Shown here piece by piece: positions 19,901 through 23,700 of a DNA stretch of 36,838 nucleotides. The translations under genes and the position numbers were made by a program. The number at the start of each line of letters is the position of its first letter. Position 1 is the stretch's first letter. Below the pieces are notes generated by a model. It had not been told where the DNA came from and searched no databases. It saw nothing but the letters and a program-made list of their open reading frames with translations. The stretch is from Mycobacterium sp. D16Q14 (GTDB lineage: Bacteria; Actinomycetota; Actinomycetes; Mycobacteriales; Mycobacteriaceae): contig MAEX01000031.1 of NCBI GenBank assembly GCA_002013415.1, positions 1 to 36,838 on the forward strand, in the 5' to 3' direction.

Positions 19901-21831
19901 TCGACGTCGAGGGGCACGGCCGCGTGGAGGATCTCGGGGACATCGCTGCCAACATCGATCTATCCCGCACCGTCGGTTGGTTTACCTCCAAGTACCCGGT
20001 GGCATTGCGAGTCGCGAGCCATGTTGGGCGATCCGGGGGCGGGTTGCGCTGGGACCAGGTGGTGGCAGGTGATGCCGCACTTGGACGCGTGATCAAAGAC
20101 GCCAAGGAACAATTGCGGGCGCTGCCCGAGGGCATGACCTACGGACTGACGCGCTACCTCAACTCGGATATCGATCTGTCCGGACCGGATCCGGCCATTG
20201 GATTCAACTACCTCGGCCGACTGGGGGCGGCCGGGGCCGCAGAGTCGGAGGTCCTCACCGAACTGTGGCAGGTCAGTCACGACGCAGCGGAGGTATCCGC
20301 CGCGGCCGCCGCGATATCCATGCCCCTCGGACATACCCTGGAACTCAACGCGAGTACCGCCGAGACAGACTCCGGTCCAAGTCTTTACGCCAGTTGGACG
20401 TGGGCCCCCTCGGCACTTGACGATGTGCAAGTGGGTCGACTCAGCCAGCTGTGGTTCGACGCTCTGACCGGGATCTGCATGCATGTGCGCGGGGGTGGCG
20501 GTGGTCTAACACCGTCCGACATCGCCCCCGCCCGCCTCACCCAGCAGGAGATCGACGAACTCGATCGAGACGACCCGATCGCCGATGTGCTGCCCCTGAC
20601 ACCCCTGCAGCGCGGACTTCTGTTCCAGGCCAATGCCACTCGCGGTAATGATGATGACGTCTACGCCATGCAGCTCGATGTCACGGTAACTGGTCCGCTG
20701 GATGCGCAGCGGCTGCGTGAGGCGGTACGCGCAGTGATCAACCGCCATCCGAACCTGGCGGCCCGGTTCGACAAGAGATTCGACGAACCGGTGCAGATCA
20801 TTCCGGCCAACCCCAGCGTGCCTTGGCAGTACCTCGACCTATCCACGAAGAAAACCGATATGGACGACAGGCTGCGGGAGCTGTGTGCCGTCGAGCGGGC
20901 ATTGGTGTGTGACCTGGTCAGCCAGCCGGCCTTCCGCGCGGCACTGATCCGCGTATCCGATGATGTTCACCGGTTTGTCATGACCTATCACCACATCGTG
21001 CTCGACGGTTGGTCACTGCCAATCCTGCTGCAGGAGATATTCGCCGGCTATTACGGACAGCGCCTTCCCGCGGTCGCGTCGTACCGCAGGTTTGTGACAT
21101 GGCTGTCCGATCGAGATGTCGACAGTGCGCGCGAGGCCTGGCGCGACGTTCTCGCAGGATTCGACACCCCGGCCTTGGTCGCCCCCAAGGCCAGGACAAC
21201 GTCAGGGCGACGAGCCACGGAGACCTACCGATTGCCCGCTGAGACAACAAGGGCTGTCAACGAATTGGCGCGTGCTGAACACACCACGGTCAACACCGTG
21301 CTGCAAGCGGCCTGGGCGCAGGTGCTGATGTGGCTGACGGGCCGACACGATGTCGCCTTCGGTGTCGCGGTCTCAGGCCGGTCCGCGGAGGTGGCGGGTG
21401 CGGATTCAATGGTCGGCCTGCTGATCAACACCGTGCCGGTGCGAGCGACGATCACGCCGGACACCACCATCGCCGAGCTGCTGGACAATCTGCAGCGCCG
21501 CCATAGCGATACCCTCGACCACCAGCATCTGGCCCTCAGTGAGATCCACCATGCCGTCGGTCATGACCAACTGTTCGACACCCTGTTCGTCTACCAGAAC
21601 TATCCGGTGGAGTCCGTGGCGTCATCGATGGCAGACGGGTTGGCCATCACCGAAGTCAGTGGCCGCGAGTACAACCACTACCCGCTGACCCTGCAAGCCA
21701 TGCCCGGCAATGAACTGGTCCTGCGTGTCGAATTCGATACCGCCGCGTTCGGTGTGAACCGGGTGCAGAAGATCGTCGAGCGATTCCAGCGAGTGCTGGA
21801 GGCCATGACGGGGGAGGTGCAGCAACAGTGA
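1..21831 (+). CDS. Giant multimodular non-ribosomal peptide synthetase, first subunit (5' end outside window)
   Basis: Cytoplasmic assembly-line enzyme that activates amino acids as adenylates, loads them on phosphopantetheinyl carrier domains and condenses them into a peptide. The frame is open from base 1, inside the A8 motif (GRADEQVKIRGYR) of an adenylation domain, so the true start lies upstream; 7276 residues are visible. Domain order is partial A-T-E, C-A-T, C-A-T-E, C-A-T, C-A-T, C-A-T-E, C. Every A domain carries YTSGTTG, YGPTE, YRTGD and NGK motifs; every carrier has LGGDS; C domains have HHxxxD and E domains HHxxxDxxSW. C domains after E domains are of the DCL type (PLTPLQQGLLF) and the others of the LCL type (LSFAQxRLWF). 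The protein stops just after a C domain with no docking or release domain, and the matching A domain begins the next gene. Modules are so alike that recombination or assembly error must be kept in mind. Family assignment is certain; the product is not known. Confidence 0.98.
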   Translation, partial: RADEQVKIRGYRIELGEIQSVLTTFGGVEQAVVIAREDRPGDKRLVAYITGTAESAVLRTAMAERLPSYMVPAAIVVLETMPLTVNGKLDRRALPAPEYRHVDQFRAATTPTEEILTGIYAQILGLDHVGIDDSFFELGGDSILAMQVSSRARAAGLVCRPRDIFVQQSVARLARAVAVTSGAEEPIDEGLGSVVATPIMQWLKSLEGADGSIREFNQTVLVQAPTDTTEDDAVVMVQALLDRHAMLRLRADGDSTGGWSLTVPAAGAVDSRACLRSVDELSDEALAAARSRLDPAAGVMLSALWVASVRQLVLIVHHVAVDGVSWRIMVEDLNIAWAQHRLGQPVLLPPTGTSFARWAELLVQSARHPKLVEQVPAWRRTASAPAVLSAVRAETDTYENAGQLSVSLDAETTRVLLGEVPTAFHAGVHEILLIAFGLAVAEFTGSVGTPIGIDVEGHGRHEELADLGEAADRCTDLSRTVGWFTAKYPVSLTLGGLRWAQVADGDVALGAVIKDAKEQLRTQPVGVTYGLLRYLNPDVDLESPDPAVAFNYLGRLGGASADGWRICSEGLSLTRVAGLVPTALGHSVELNAATVDTDTGPHLNADWTWALSVLDHAQVGRLSQLWFDALAGICAHVRRGGGGLTPSDVAPAELNQRQIDQLSRQHRIADVLPLTPLQQGLLFHTGTAQGSDDVYAMQLSIAMSGSLEADRLRDAVHTVVGRHPHLAARFCEQFEHPVQIIPADPEVPWQYVELDADRGADEQISEFCAAERRAVCDLESQSAVRAALIRIAEDRHRFVLTTHHIVLDGWSMPILMQEIFASLGGQRLPAAAPYRSFVTWLTERDRAGAHAAWREALAGLDSPTLVGPAGREELGYRGVESFRLPEATTLALGELARSHHTTANTVLQGAWALLLSSLTGRHDVAFGTTVSGRPAEVLGAESMVGLLINTVPVRANLTPATTTSDLLHQLQSAHNDTLEHQHLALSDIHRITGQDKLFDTLLVFENYPIDTSAPLSIGGLSITEFDFRESNHYPLAVQALPGPELVLRVEYDTDIFDLVAVEVLFERLKKILAAMIADPGRALSSIKLLDDAAHARLDQWSNRAGIAKPTVTESIPELFAQQAGRTPDAVAVTFEGRSMTYRELDEAADRCAHVLAQQGARPGEVVALLFSRSAEAIVAILAVLKTGAAYIPVDPALPTSRIEFMVADAMPILGVTTAEQWSRLDGLDLTVVDISQTTDTAADGQRGTELVSPDPDDVAYIIYTSGTTGVPKGVAIAHRNVPGLFGSLDTNVPSGLGQVWAQWHSYSFDVSVWEIFGALLHGARLLVVPEAVAASPGDFHELLVAEHVSVLSQTPSAAGMISPRGLDSVTLVVAGEACPPELVDRWAPGRVMINAYGPTEATVYASISAPLTAGSAVPIGMPVSGVALFALDAWLRPVLPGVVGELYVAGRGVGLGYWRRSGLTSSRFVACPFGEPGARMYRTGDLVRWGADGQLQYLGRADEQVKIRGYRIELGEIQAALAALDGVAQAVVIAREDAPGDQRLVGYITGSADPSQIRGLLAERLPRYMVPAAIVAIDAVPLTVNGKLNRRALPAPDYVDGEHYRAPANPVEEILADIYARVLGHERVGVDDSFFDLGGDSLSAMRLIAAINVSLNAGIAVRVLFDAPTVAQLADRVGGEEARLAPLVAVERPAVLPLSFAQSRLWFLDQLQGPSPVYNMTAAFRLDGELDADALGAALADVVDRHESLRTLFAAPGGIPRQVVVDPGNADFGWEIIDAADWNELQIQRAMGAVSRHAFDLDAEIPMKARLFRVSEDKHVLAVVVHHIAADGWSIAPLVADLGLAYTDRCGGHAPGWTDLSVQYADYTLWQRAQFGDLEDSDSRIAGQLAYWEGALAGMPERIALPIDRPYPLMADHHGATIAVDWPVELQQQVARVAREHNATSFMVVQAALLVLLSKLSSSSDVAVGFPIAGRRDPALDELVGFFVNTLVLRVDLAGDPTVSELLAQVRARSLAAYDHQDVPFEVLVERMNPTRSLSHHPLIQVALAWQSIAGHDINDSAANVVLGDVRVTQMPMETHTARMDVNFSLAERTTQSGEAAGIGGTVEFRTDVFDAESIHTLAARLQRVLTAMTADPTVRLSSVEVLDDAECARLTALGNHATLSRPAPRAVSIPGLFAEHVTRAPEAVAVTHGQNSLTYRELDDAANRLAHVLIARGAGPGQCVGLLFNRSAEAIVSILAVLKTGAAYLPIDPSVPDARLEFVLADAAPVAVVTTADRADRLGRDGLAIIDVDSFDVDSVEVHLREALPAPGADDIAYLIYTSGTTGVPKGVALSHHNVTQLLESLDAGLPHPGVWSQTHSLAFDVSVWEIFGALLRGGRVVVVPEEVTNSPEDFHALLVREHVRVITQTPSAVRVLPRDGLESAALVVVGEACPPEVVDQWAPGRLMINAYGPTETTMCVAISAPLQAGLGVPIGSPVPGAALFVLDERLRPVPAGVIGELYVAGAGLGYGYVGRTGLTAARFVACPFVGAGAPVQRMYRTGDLVCWGADGQLQYRGRADEQVKIRGHRIELGEVRAVLASLQGVDQAVVIAREDRPGDKRLVGYIIGTAESGELRAALVDRLPAYMVPAAIVVLDAIPLTVNGKLDIRALPAPDYRDRDRYRAPADAVEEVLADIYAQVLGLNRVGVDDSFFDLGGDSILSMQVVARARVAGLVCRPRDVFVEQSVARLARVVDVAADSRGPIDEGVGLALATPIIQWLRDVDGPTGEFNQTGLLQAPTDATEDDVIAVLQALLDRHAMLRLRAEDDGVAGWSLTLPEPGAVGARDCLHVVEALSDEVLVAARSRLNPPAGVMLNALWVTDTAQLVLVVHHMAVDGVSWRILLEDINIAWAQRRAGQPIALPASGTSFRRWAELLDAYARHPEVERQAQAWRQVAATTPVLPAAHPGMDTLESAGQLSVSLDVETTRMLLGEVPTAFHAGPQDILLIAFGLAVAEFSGTGAAPVGIDVEGHGRHEDLAAEVDLSRTVGWFTAKYPVALTLGGLPWARVVAGDVALGAVIKGAKEELRSLPDPLTYGLLRYLNTDVDLDAVDPTVAFNYLGRLGGAGTEPSDDLWRISTESMSSTDAAAAIPMPLTHTVALNAGTLDTDIGPQLQANWTWASSMFDAAQISRLSRLWFEALVGICAHVRQGGGGLTPSDIAPALLSQRQIDELEQQYRIADILPLSALQQGLVFHSSAGNGPEDLYVVQLDITVDGPLDQHRLHDAVQTVARRHPHLAARFCEQFDQPVQVIPADPTAGWRYVDLSIDTDIEFLSAETEGRVQRECAAERAAVCDLSDPPAFRVALIRTGHERHRFVLTNHHIVLDGWSLPILLHEIFSSYRGQRLPAATPYRSFIGWLADRDHAGAQAAWGEVLAGFDTPTLVDSGQKSARGYRGVRAHRVSEQTTRALGELARSQHTTVNIVLQGAWALLLTSLTGHHDVAFGTVVSGRPAEVVGAESMVGLLINTVPVRADITPQTTTVDLLDQLKRSHAKTLEHQHFSLSEIHRIADHDRLFDTLFVFENYPVDSGALSDVDGITITDITSHESTDYPLTMQAIPGEELRLRIEYDTAVFDAADIEALAHRIEAVLEAMTSDPGRSLAAVEMLDGTERARLQRWGNRAVLKRLPAPASVPELFAVQMARVPEAVALVCGHRSLTYRELDESSNRLAHMLIGRGVGPGERVALMFPRSAEAVVAILAVLKTGAAYLPIDPALPSARVEFMVSDAAPIAAVTTTMFVDRFTGYDLMIFDVEDSAVAAQPSAAVPPPAPDEMAHIIYTSGTTGLPKGVAVSQRNVTQLFDSLQIGVPLEPGQVWTQFHSYAFDFSVWEIWGALLHGGRLVLVPELVARSPRDFHELLVREQVTVLTQTPSAVSMLTVDGLEAVSLVIGAEPCPPALVDRWAPGRVMVNVYGPTETTMWLCASAPLEAEAGPPPIGSPTAWASFFVLDEWLRPVPTGVVGELYLAGAGVGMGYWRRSGQTASRFMACPFGEPGTRMYRTGDLVRWRADGQLDYLGRADEQVKIRGYRIELGEIQSALTALEGVDHAAVIAREDRPGDKRLVGYITGSADPITARAALADRLPGYMVPAAVMALATLPMTVNGKLDIRALPAPDYRDADHYRAPADTVEEILAGIFARVLDVERVGVDDSFFDLGGDSVSTMRLVAAINASLNTELSARTVFEAPTVAQLAPRIGEGTGRLVPLVAGDRPALVPLSFAQNRLWFVDQLQGPSPVYNMPVGLRLHGSLDTRALGAALGDLIGRHESLRTRFEAPGGTPRQVVVSEDEADFGWDVIDATTWPSSRLDEAVAAAVCYSFDLAAEIPLRATLFRVSRDEHVLVAVVHHIAADGWSLTPLVRDLSVAYGSRCAGHAPDWEPLAAQYVDYTLWQRAQLGDLDDGASPIAAQLAYWEDALAGLPERVALPTDRPYPPIADQRGSTVDVQWPAELQQQIRMVASEHGATSFMVMQAALAVLLSRLSGTSDVAVGFPIAGRRDPALDELVGFFVNNLVLRVDLAGDPTVADLLAQVRQRSLAAYEHQDVPFEVLVERLNPTRNLTHHPLVQVALAWQNLPWQDTGPADALRLGDLRVTPLPVDTQTARMDLTFSLGERWTQGGEPAGIGGAVEFRTDVFDTHSIETLLGRWRRVVAAMTADPSQRLSSIDVLDEAEHARVDGWGHRAVLTDPAPDPVSIPSLFAEQVARAAEAVAISFDGREMTYGELDDATNRLAHRLIAQGVRRGACVALLAERSPEAITAMLAVLKTGAAYLPIDVALPDARIEFMLADAAPATAITTAGLADRLAGYDLPIIDVGDIADAAAPAVDSALPLPLPDPDDLAYIIYTSGTTGVPKGVAITHHNVTQLMGTRDTFLAGQVWTQWHSYAFDASVEEIWGALLHGGRLVVVPESVARSPEDLTALLVAEQVSALSQTPSAVAMLEPEALGSVSLLVAGETCSAEVVDRWAPGRLMVNAYGPTETTICASRSEPLNAESAGPNIPIGVPVSGAAMFVLDGSMRLVPPGVVGELYIAGRGVGVGYVGRTGLTASRFVACPFVGAGASPQRMYRTGDLVRWGTDGQLRYVGRADEQVKIRGYRVELGEVQAVLAGLDGVGQAAVIAREDRPGDKRLVGYVTGTTNPAKLRAQLAEQLPAYMVPAAVVVLATLPMTVNGKLNTRALPAPEYQDIDRYRAPSTLTEEILAGSYARVLGVERVGIDDSFFDLGGDSLSAMRLIAAVNADLDAAISVRTVFEAPTVAQLAPRIGGESNTIGALVARERPAEIPLSFAQSRLWFLDQLQGPSPVYNMATALRISGDLDVGALGAALADVVARHESLRTLFQATGGVPRQLVVPSDRAHFGWDIVDATGWTAGQLKEAIGEAARHTFDLATEIPLRARLFRITGDEHVLAAVVHHIAADAWSITPLVADLGVAYASRAAGQAPGWTPLAVQYVDYTLWQRAEFGDLDDGESRIATQVNYWQDALSGMPERVELPTDRPYPPAADQRGATVALDWPAALQQQIARVAREHNATSFMVLQAALGVLLGKLSGSTDVAVGFPIAGRRDPALDELIGFFVNTLVLRVDLAGDPTIAELLAQVRGRSLAAYENQDVPFEVLVERLNPTRSLTHHPLVQVALGWQNVPGQDNNTSGPGLALGDLEVNQMAADTQTARMDLSFSIAERRTHTGDPAGIGGTVEFRTDVFDRASIETLIDRFERVVMAMTADVGRRLSSIDVVDAREHARLDAMGNRAMLCRKRSAPVSVLELFGEQVARTPEAVAITHGERSMTYRQLDGAANLLAHMLIAQGAGPGGCVALLMERSAEAIVAMLAVLKSGAAYLAIDPAVPAARMDFMLADAAPVVAMTTGGLAERLDGRGLVVIDVGDMSDIDDCMVNDELGTALPDPAPEDIAYLIYTSGTTGVPKGVAVTHHNVTHLARSTPEHLPTDQVWTQCHSYAFDFSVWEIWAALLGGARLVVVPESMVSSPDEFHALLVGERVNVLTQTPSAAGALSPQGLESVALLLGGEACPGEVVDRWAPARTVINAYGPTEITVYASMSTPLTAGSGAAPIGAPVPTSALFVLDEWLRPVPVGVTGELYVAGDGVACGYLGRSGLTSSRFVACPFGEAGARMYRTGDLVSWRADGQLQYLGRADDQVKIRGYRIELGEVQAALAALDAVSQAVVIAREDQPGIKRLVGYVTESVTGAVDSAGLRNALADRVPGYMVPSAIVVLDALPLTVNGKLDTRALPVPEYQDVDRYRAPADAIEETLAGIYAQVLGLDRVGVDDSFFDLGGDSILSMQVVARARACGVTCRPRDIFVEQTVSRLAQVVGMASDDTGPLDEGVGPVAATPIMRWLREVEKSGGPIGQFNQTVVIQAPPGATESEVEVVLGALLDRHGMLRLRAEVDDAQDWSLLVPEKGSVLPHLNSADTLSDEALMMARSRLNPGAGEMVSALWVTSTSQLVLMIHHLAVDAVSWRILLEDLNIAWVQHRQGQPVALPTTGTSFARWASLLGEYAHTADAVEQADSWRRVLATPSALPAVRPELDTYATAGNLTASLDVETTRALLGEVPAAFHAGVQDILLIAYALALTQFLGVTLPIGIDVEGHGRVEDLGDIAANIDLSRTVGWFTSKYPVALRVASHVGRSGGGLRWDQVVAGDAALGRVIKDAKEQLRALPEGMTYGLTRYLNSDIDLSGPDPAIGFNYLGRLGAAGAAESEVLTELWQVSHDAAEVSAAAAAISMPLGHTLELNASTAETDSGPSLYASWTWAPSALDDVQVGRLSQLWFDALTGICMHVRGGGGGLTPSDIAPARLTQQEIDELDRDDPIADVLPLTPLQRGLLFQANATRGNDDDVYAMQLDVTVTGPLDAQRLREAVRAVINRHPNLAARFDKRFDEPVQIIPANPSVPWQYLDLSTKKTDMDDRLRELCAVERALVCDLVSQPAFRAALIRVSDDVHRFVMTYHHIVLDGWSLPILLQEIFAGYYGQRLPAVASYRRFVTWLSDRDVDSAREAWRDVLAGFDTPALVAPKARTTSGRRATETYRLPAETTRAVNELARAEHTTVNTVLQAAWAQVLMWLTGRHDVAFGVAVSGRSAEVAGADSMVGLLINTVPVRATITPDTTIAELLDNLQRRHSDTLDHQHLALSEIHHAVGHDQLFDTLFVYQNYPVESVASSMADGLAITEVSGREYNHYPLTLQAMPGNELVLRVEFDTAAFGVNRVQKIVERFQRVLEAMTGEVQQQ
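1966..5055 (+). other. NRPS module b: C(DCL)-A-T
   Basis: The C domain starts at the motif PLTPLQQGLLF and has HHIVLDG at 2407-2427, the DCL type expected after an epimerase. The A domain pocket, aligned by eye to GrsA positions 235-331, reads D-V-W-S-V-A-A-V-Y, with the invariant lysine in NGKLN. This resembles aromatic or bulky hydrophobic codes (Phe-type is DAWTVAAVC) but is not an exact known code to me. The carrier has LGGDSL with its serine at 4921-4923. No E domain, so an L residue is expected. Confidence 0.88.
5056..9640 (+). other. NRPS module c: C(LCL)-A-T-E
   Basis: The C domain begins LPLSFAQSRLWF and has HHIAADG at 5476-5496. Pocket residues of the A domain read D-V-W-T-V-V-A-M-C, again nearest to aromatic or hydrophobic types, with low certainty. 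The carrier has LGGDSI (serine 8101-8103), the form that precedes E domains throughout this system. The E domain has HHMAVDGVSW at 8617-8646 and FNYLGR, so a D residue is predicted. Confidence 0.88.
9641..12720 (+). other. NRPS module d: C(DCL)-A-T
   Basis: The C domain has HHIVLDG at 10087-10107 and follows an E domain, so it should accept a D-configured donor. A-domain pocket residues read D-F-W-T-V-G-V-M-W. The sequence around the A5 motif is VNVYGPTETTMW, with Val in place of the usual Ala at position 322. I do not recognise the code. The carrier has LGGDSV with serine at 12595-12597, and no E domain follows. Confidence 0.86.
12721..15905 (+). other. NRPS module e: C(LCL)-A-T with a Lys/Orn-like pocket
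   Basis: The C domain has HHIAADG at 13150-13170. The A-domain pocket reads D-A-E-S-L-A-A-I-C. Glu replaces the usual Trp at position 239 (codon 14779-14781, motif FDASVEEIW). This is close to the Lys code DAESIGSVC described for bacitracin synthetase, so a basic residue (Lys or Orn) is the best guess. Motif A2 has IDV instead of IDP. The carrier has LGGDSL (serine 15781-15783). Confidence 0.86.
15906..20560 (+). other. NRPS module f: C(LCL)-A-T-E with altered active-site glycines
   Basis: The C-domain motif is HHIAADA at 16336-16356, with Ala replacing the final Gly. The E-domain motif is HHLAVDAVSW at 19495-19524, again Ala for Gly, although the E consensus tolerates variation there. Catalytic His and Asp residues remain in both. 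The A-domain pocket reads D-F-W-T-L-G-A-V-Y, which I cannot assign; motif A2 is YLAIDP rather than YxPIDP. The carrier has LGGDSI (serine 18976-18978). A D residue is predicted if the E domain works. Confidence 0.85.
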
Positions 21832-23700
21832 AAGCCGATGCCAGCAGGCGTTTGTTGTCCATGGATCTGGGCGATACGGATGAGCGCACGGAGCTGGATG
21901 TGTGGGGTAACCGGGCCGCGCTGGACCGTCCCGTGACCTCGATGTCGATTCCGGCATTGTTCGCCGAGCAGGTTGCGCGTCATCCGGGCGCGGTGGCGGC
22001 CAGCTTCGGTGGCAGCCACGTGTCATACCGCGGACTCGATGAGGCCTCGGATCGGTTGGCGTACTGGCTTCTTTCGCACGGGGTGGGTGCAGGGCAGCGG
22101 GTGGCGTTGCTGTTCTCACGATCGGTTGAGGCAGTCGTAGCGATCCTGGGGGTGTTGAAAACCGGTGCGTCGTATGTGCCGATTGACCCATCGGTGCCGG
22201 ATGCGCGGCTGGAGTTCGTGCTGGCCGATGCTGAGCCGTTGGTCGCGGTCACCACCTCCGATCTGGCGAGCCGACTGAACGGACGCGGGCTGGTGGTCAT
22301 TGACGTTGGCGATGTCCCCGCCGACACCGAGACTGCTGCGGTTGATGGACGGCCAACATTGGTGACGCCCGGCGGCGATGATATCGCGTACGTGATCTAT
22401 ACCTCTGGAACCACCGGCGTCCCGAAAGGTGTTGCTATTGCGCACCATAATGTGACGCGGCTGATTGAGGCAATTGACGACGAGCTGGAGTTGTCGCCGG
22501 GACAGGTTTGGTCCCAGTGTCATTCGTTGGCCTTCGATTTCTCGGTGTGGGAGATTTTCGGTGCGCTGCTGCATGGCGGACGGCTGGTGGTGGTGTCGGA
22601 TTCGGTGGTGCGCTCACCCGAACAGTTCCATGCGCTGCTTGTTGATGAACACGTCAACGTGCTGAGTCAGACGCCGTCGGCGTTCTATGCGTTGCAGGCT
22701 CTGGACGCGACTCGGCCGAACGGTCGGCAGCTCGATCTTGCGGCGGTGATCTTCGGAGGGGAGGCGTTGGAGCCGCAGCGTCTGAGGGGGTGGTTCGAGG
22801 GCCATCCAGGGTCACCGCGATTGATCAACATGTATGGGATTACCGAGACGACGGTCCACGCCTCGTTCCGTCAGATCGTTGCCGGCGACGTCGACGGCGC
22901 AGACAGCCCGATCGGAGTACCTCTTGGCCACTTGGCATTTGCGGTCCTGGATGACTGGATGCAGCCGGTAGCGGTTGATGTGGTCGGCGAGCTGTATGTG
23001 GCCGGTGCGGCTTTGGGTTATGGCTATCTGGGACGTGCGCCGTTGACCACCACCAGATTTGTGGCCTGTCCGTTCGGAGAGCCCGGTACCAGGATGTATC
23101 GCACCGGAGACCTGGTGTGCTGGGGCTCCGACGGACAACTGCGATATTTGGGCCGGGCCGACGAGCAGGTCAAGATTCGTGGGCATCGCATCGAGCTCGG
23201 TGAAATTCAGTCAGTGTTACTGGGTTTCGAAGGTGTCGACCAGGCTGTAGTTATCGCTCGCGAAGACCGTCCCGGAGATAGGCGGTTGGTCGCCTACATC
23301 ACCGGCACGGCCGACCCGGTGGTGTTGCGTGATGGGTTGTCCGACAGGCTGCCCTCCTACATGGTCCCTGTCGCGGTGGTCACCTTGCGAGGCTTTCCGT
23401 TGACTGTCAATGGAAAACTCGACAAGAGCGCCTTGCCGGCGCCGGAGTATCGATCCATCGATCAATACCGCGCCCCGGCAAATCCGACCGAGGAGATCCT
23501 GGCTGGCATCTATGCGCAAGTTCTGGGCCTGGACCGCGTCGGTATCGACGACTCATTCTTCGACCTAGGTGGGGACTCGCTGTTGGCGATGCGTCTGGTC
23601 GCCGCGCTCAACCGGTCCATGGATGCCGGTCTAGAAGAGCGCGCGGTGTTCGACGCTCCGACGGTGGCGCAGCTGATGCTCCGAATCGGAGGTGACGAGC
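20561..23700 (+). other. NRPS module g split over two genes: C | A-T, Thr-like
   Basis: The DCL-type C domain (HHIVLDG at 20989-21009) ends the first protein, and its A and T domains open the second. The A pocket reads D-F-W-S-I-G-M-V-H, a close match to the well-established Thr code DFWNIGMVH; NMYGITETTVH is typical of Thr/Ser-type A domains. The carrier has LGGDSL (serine 23577-23579). No E domain, so L-Thr is predicted. The two halves must associate in trans. Confidence 0.88.
21811..21831 (+). promoter_or_regulatory. Ribosome binding site and GTGA stop-start overlap joining the two NRPS genes
   Basis: GGGGAGG (21811-21817) lies 10 nt before the GTG start at 21828. The GTG overlaps the TGA stop of the upstream gene (GTGA, 21828-21831), so translation is probably coupled and the two subunits made in similar amounts. 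The site lies within bases absent from the equivalent C-A linkers elsewhere in the system. Confidence 0.8.
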
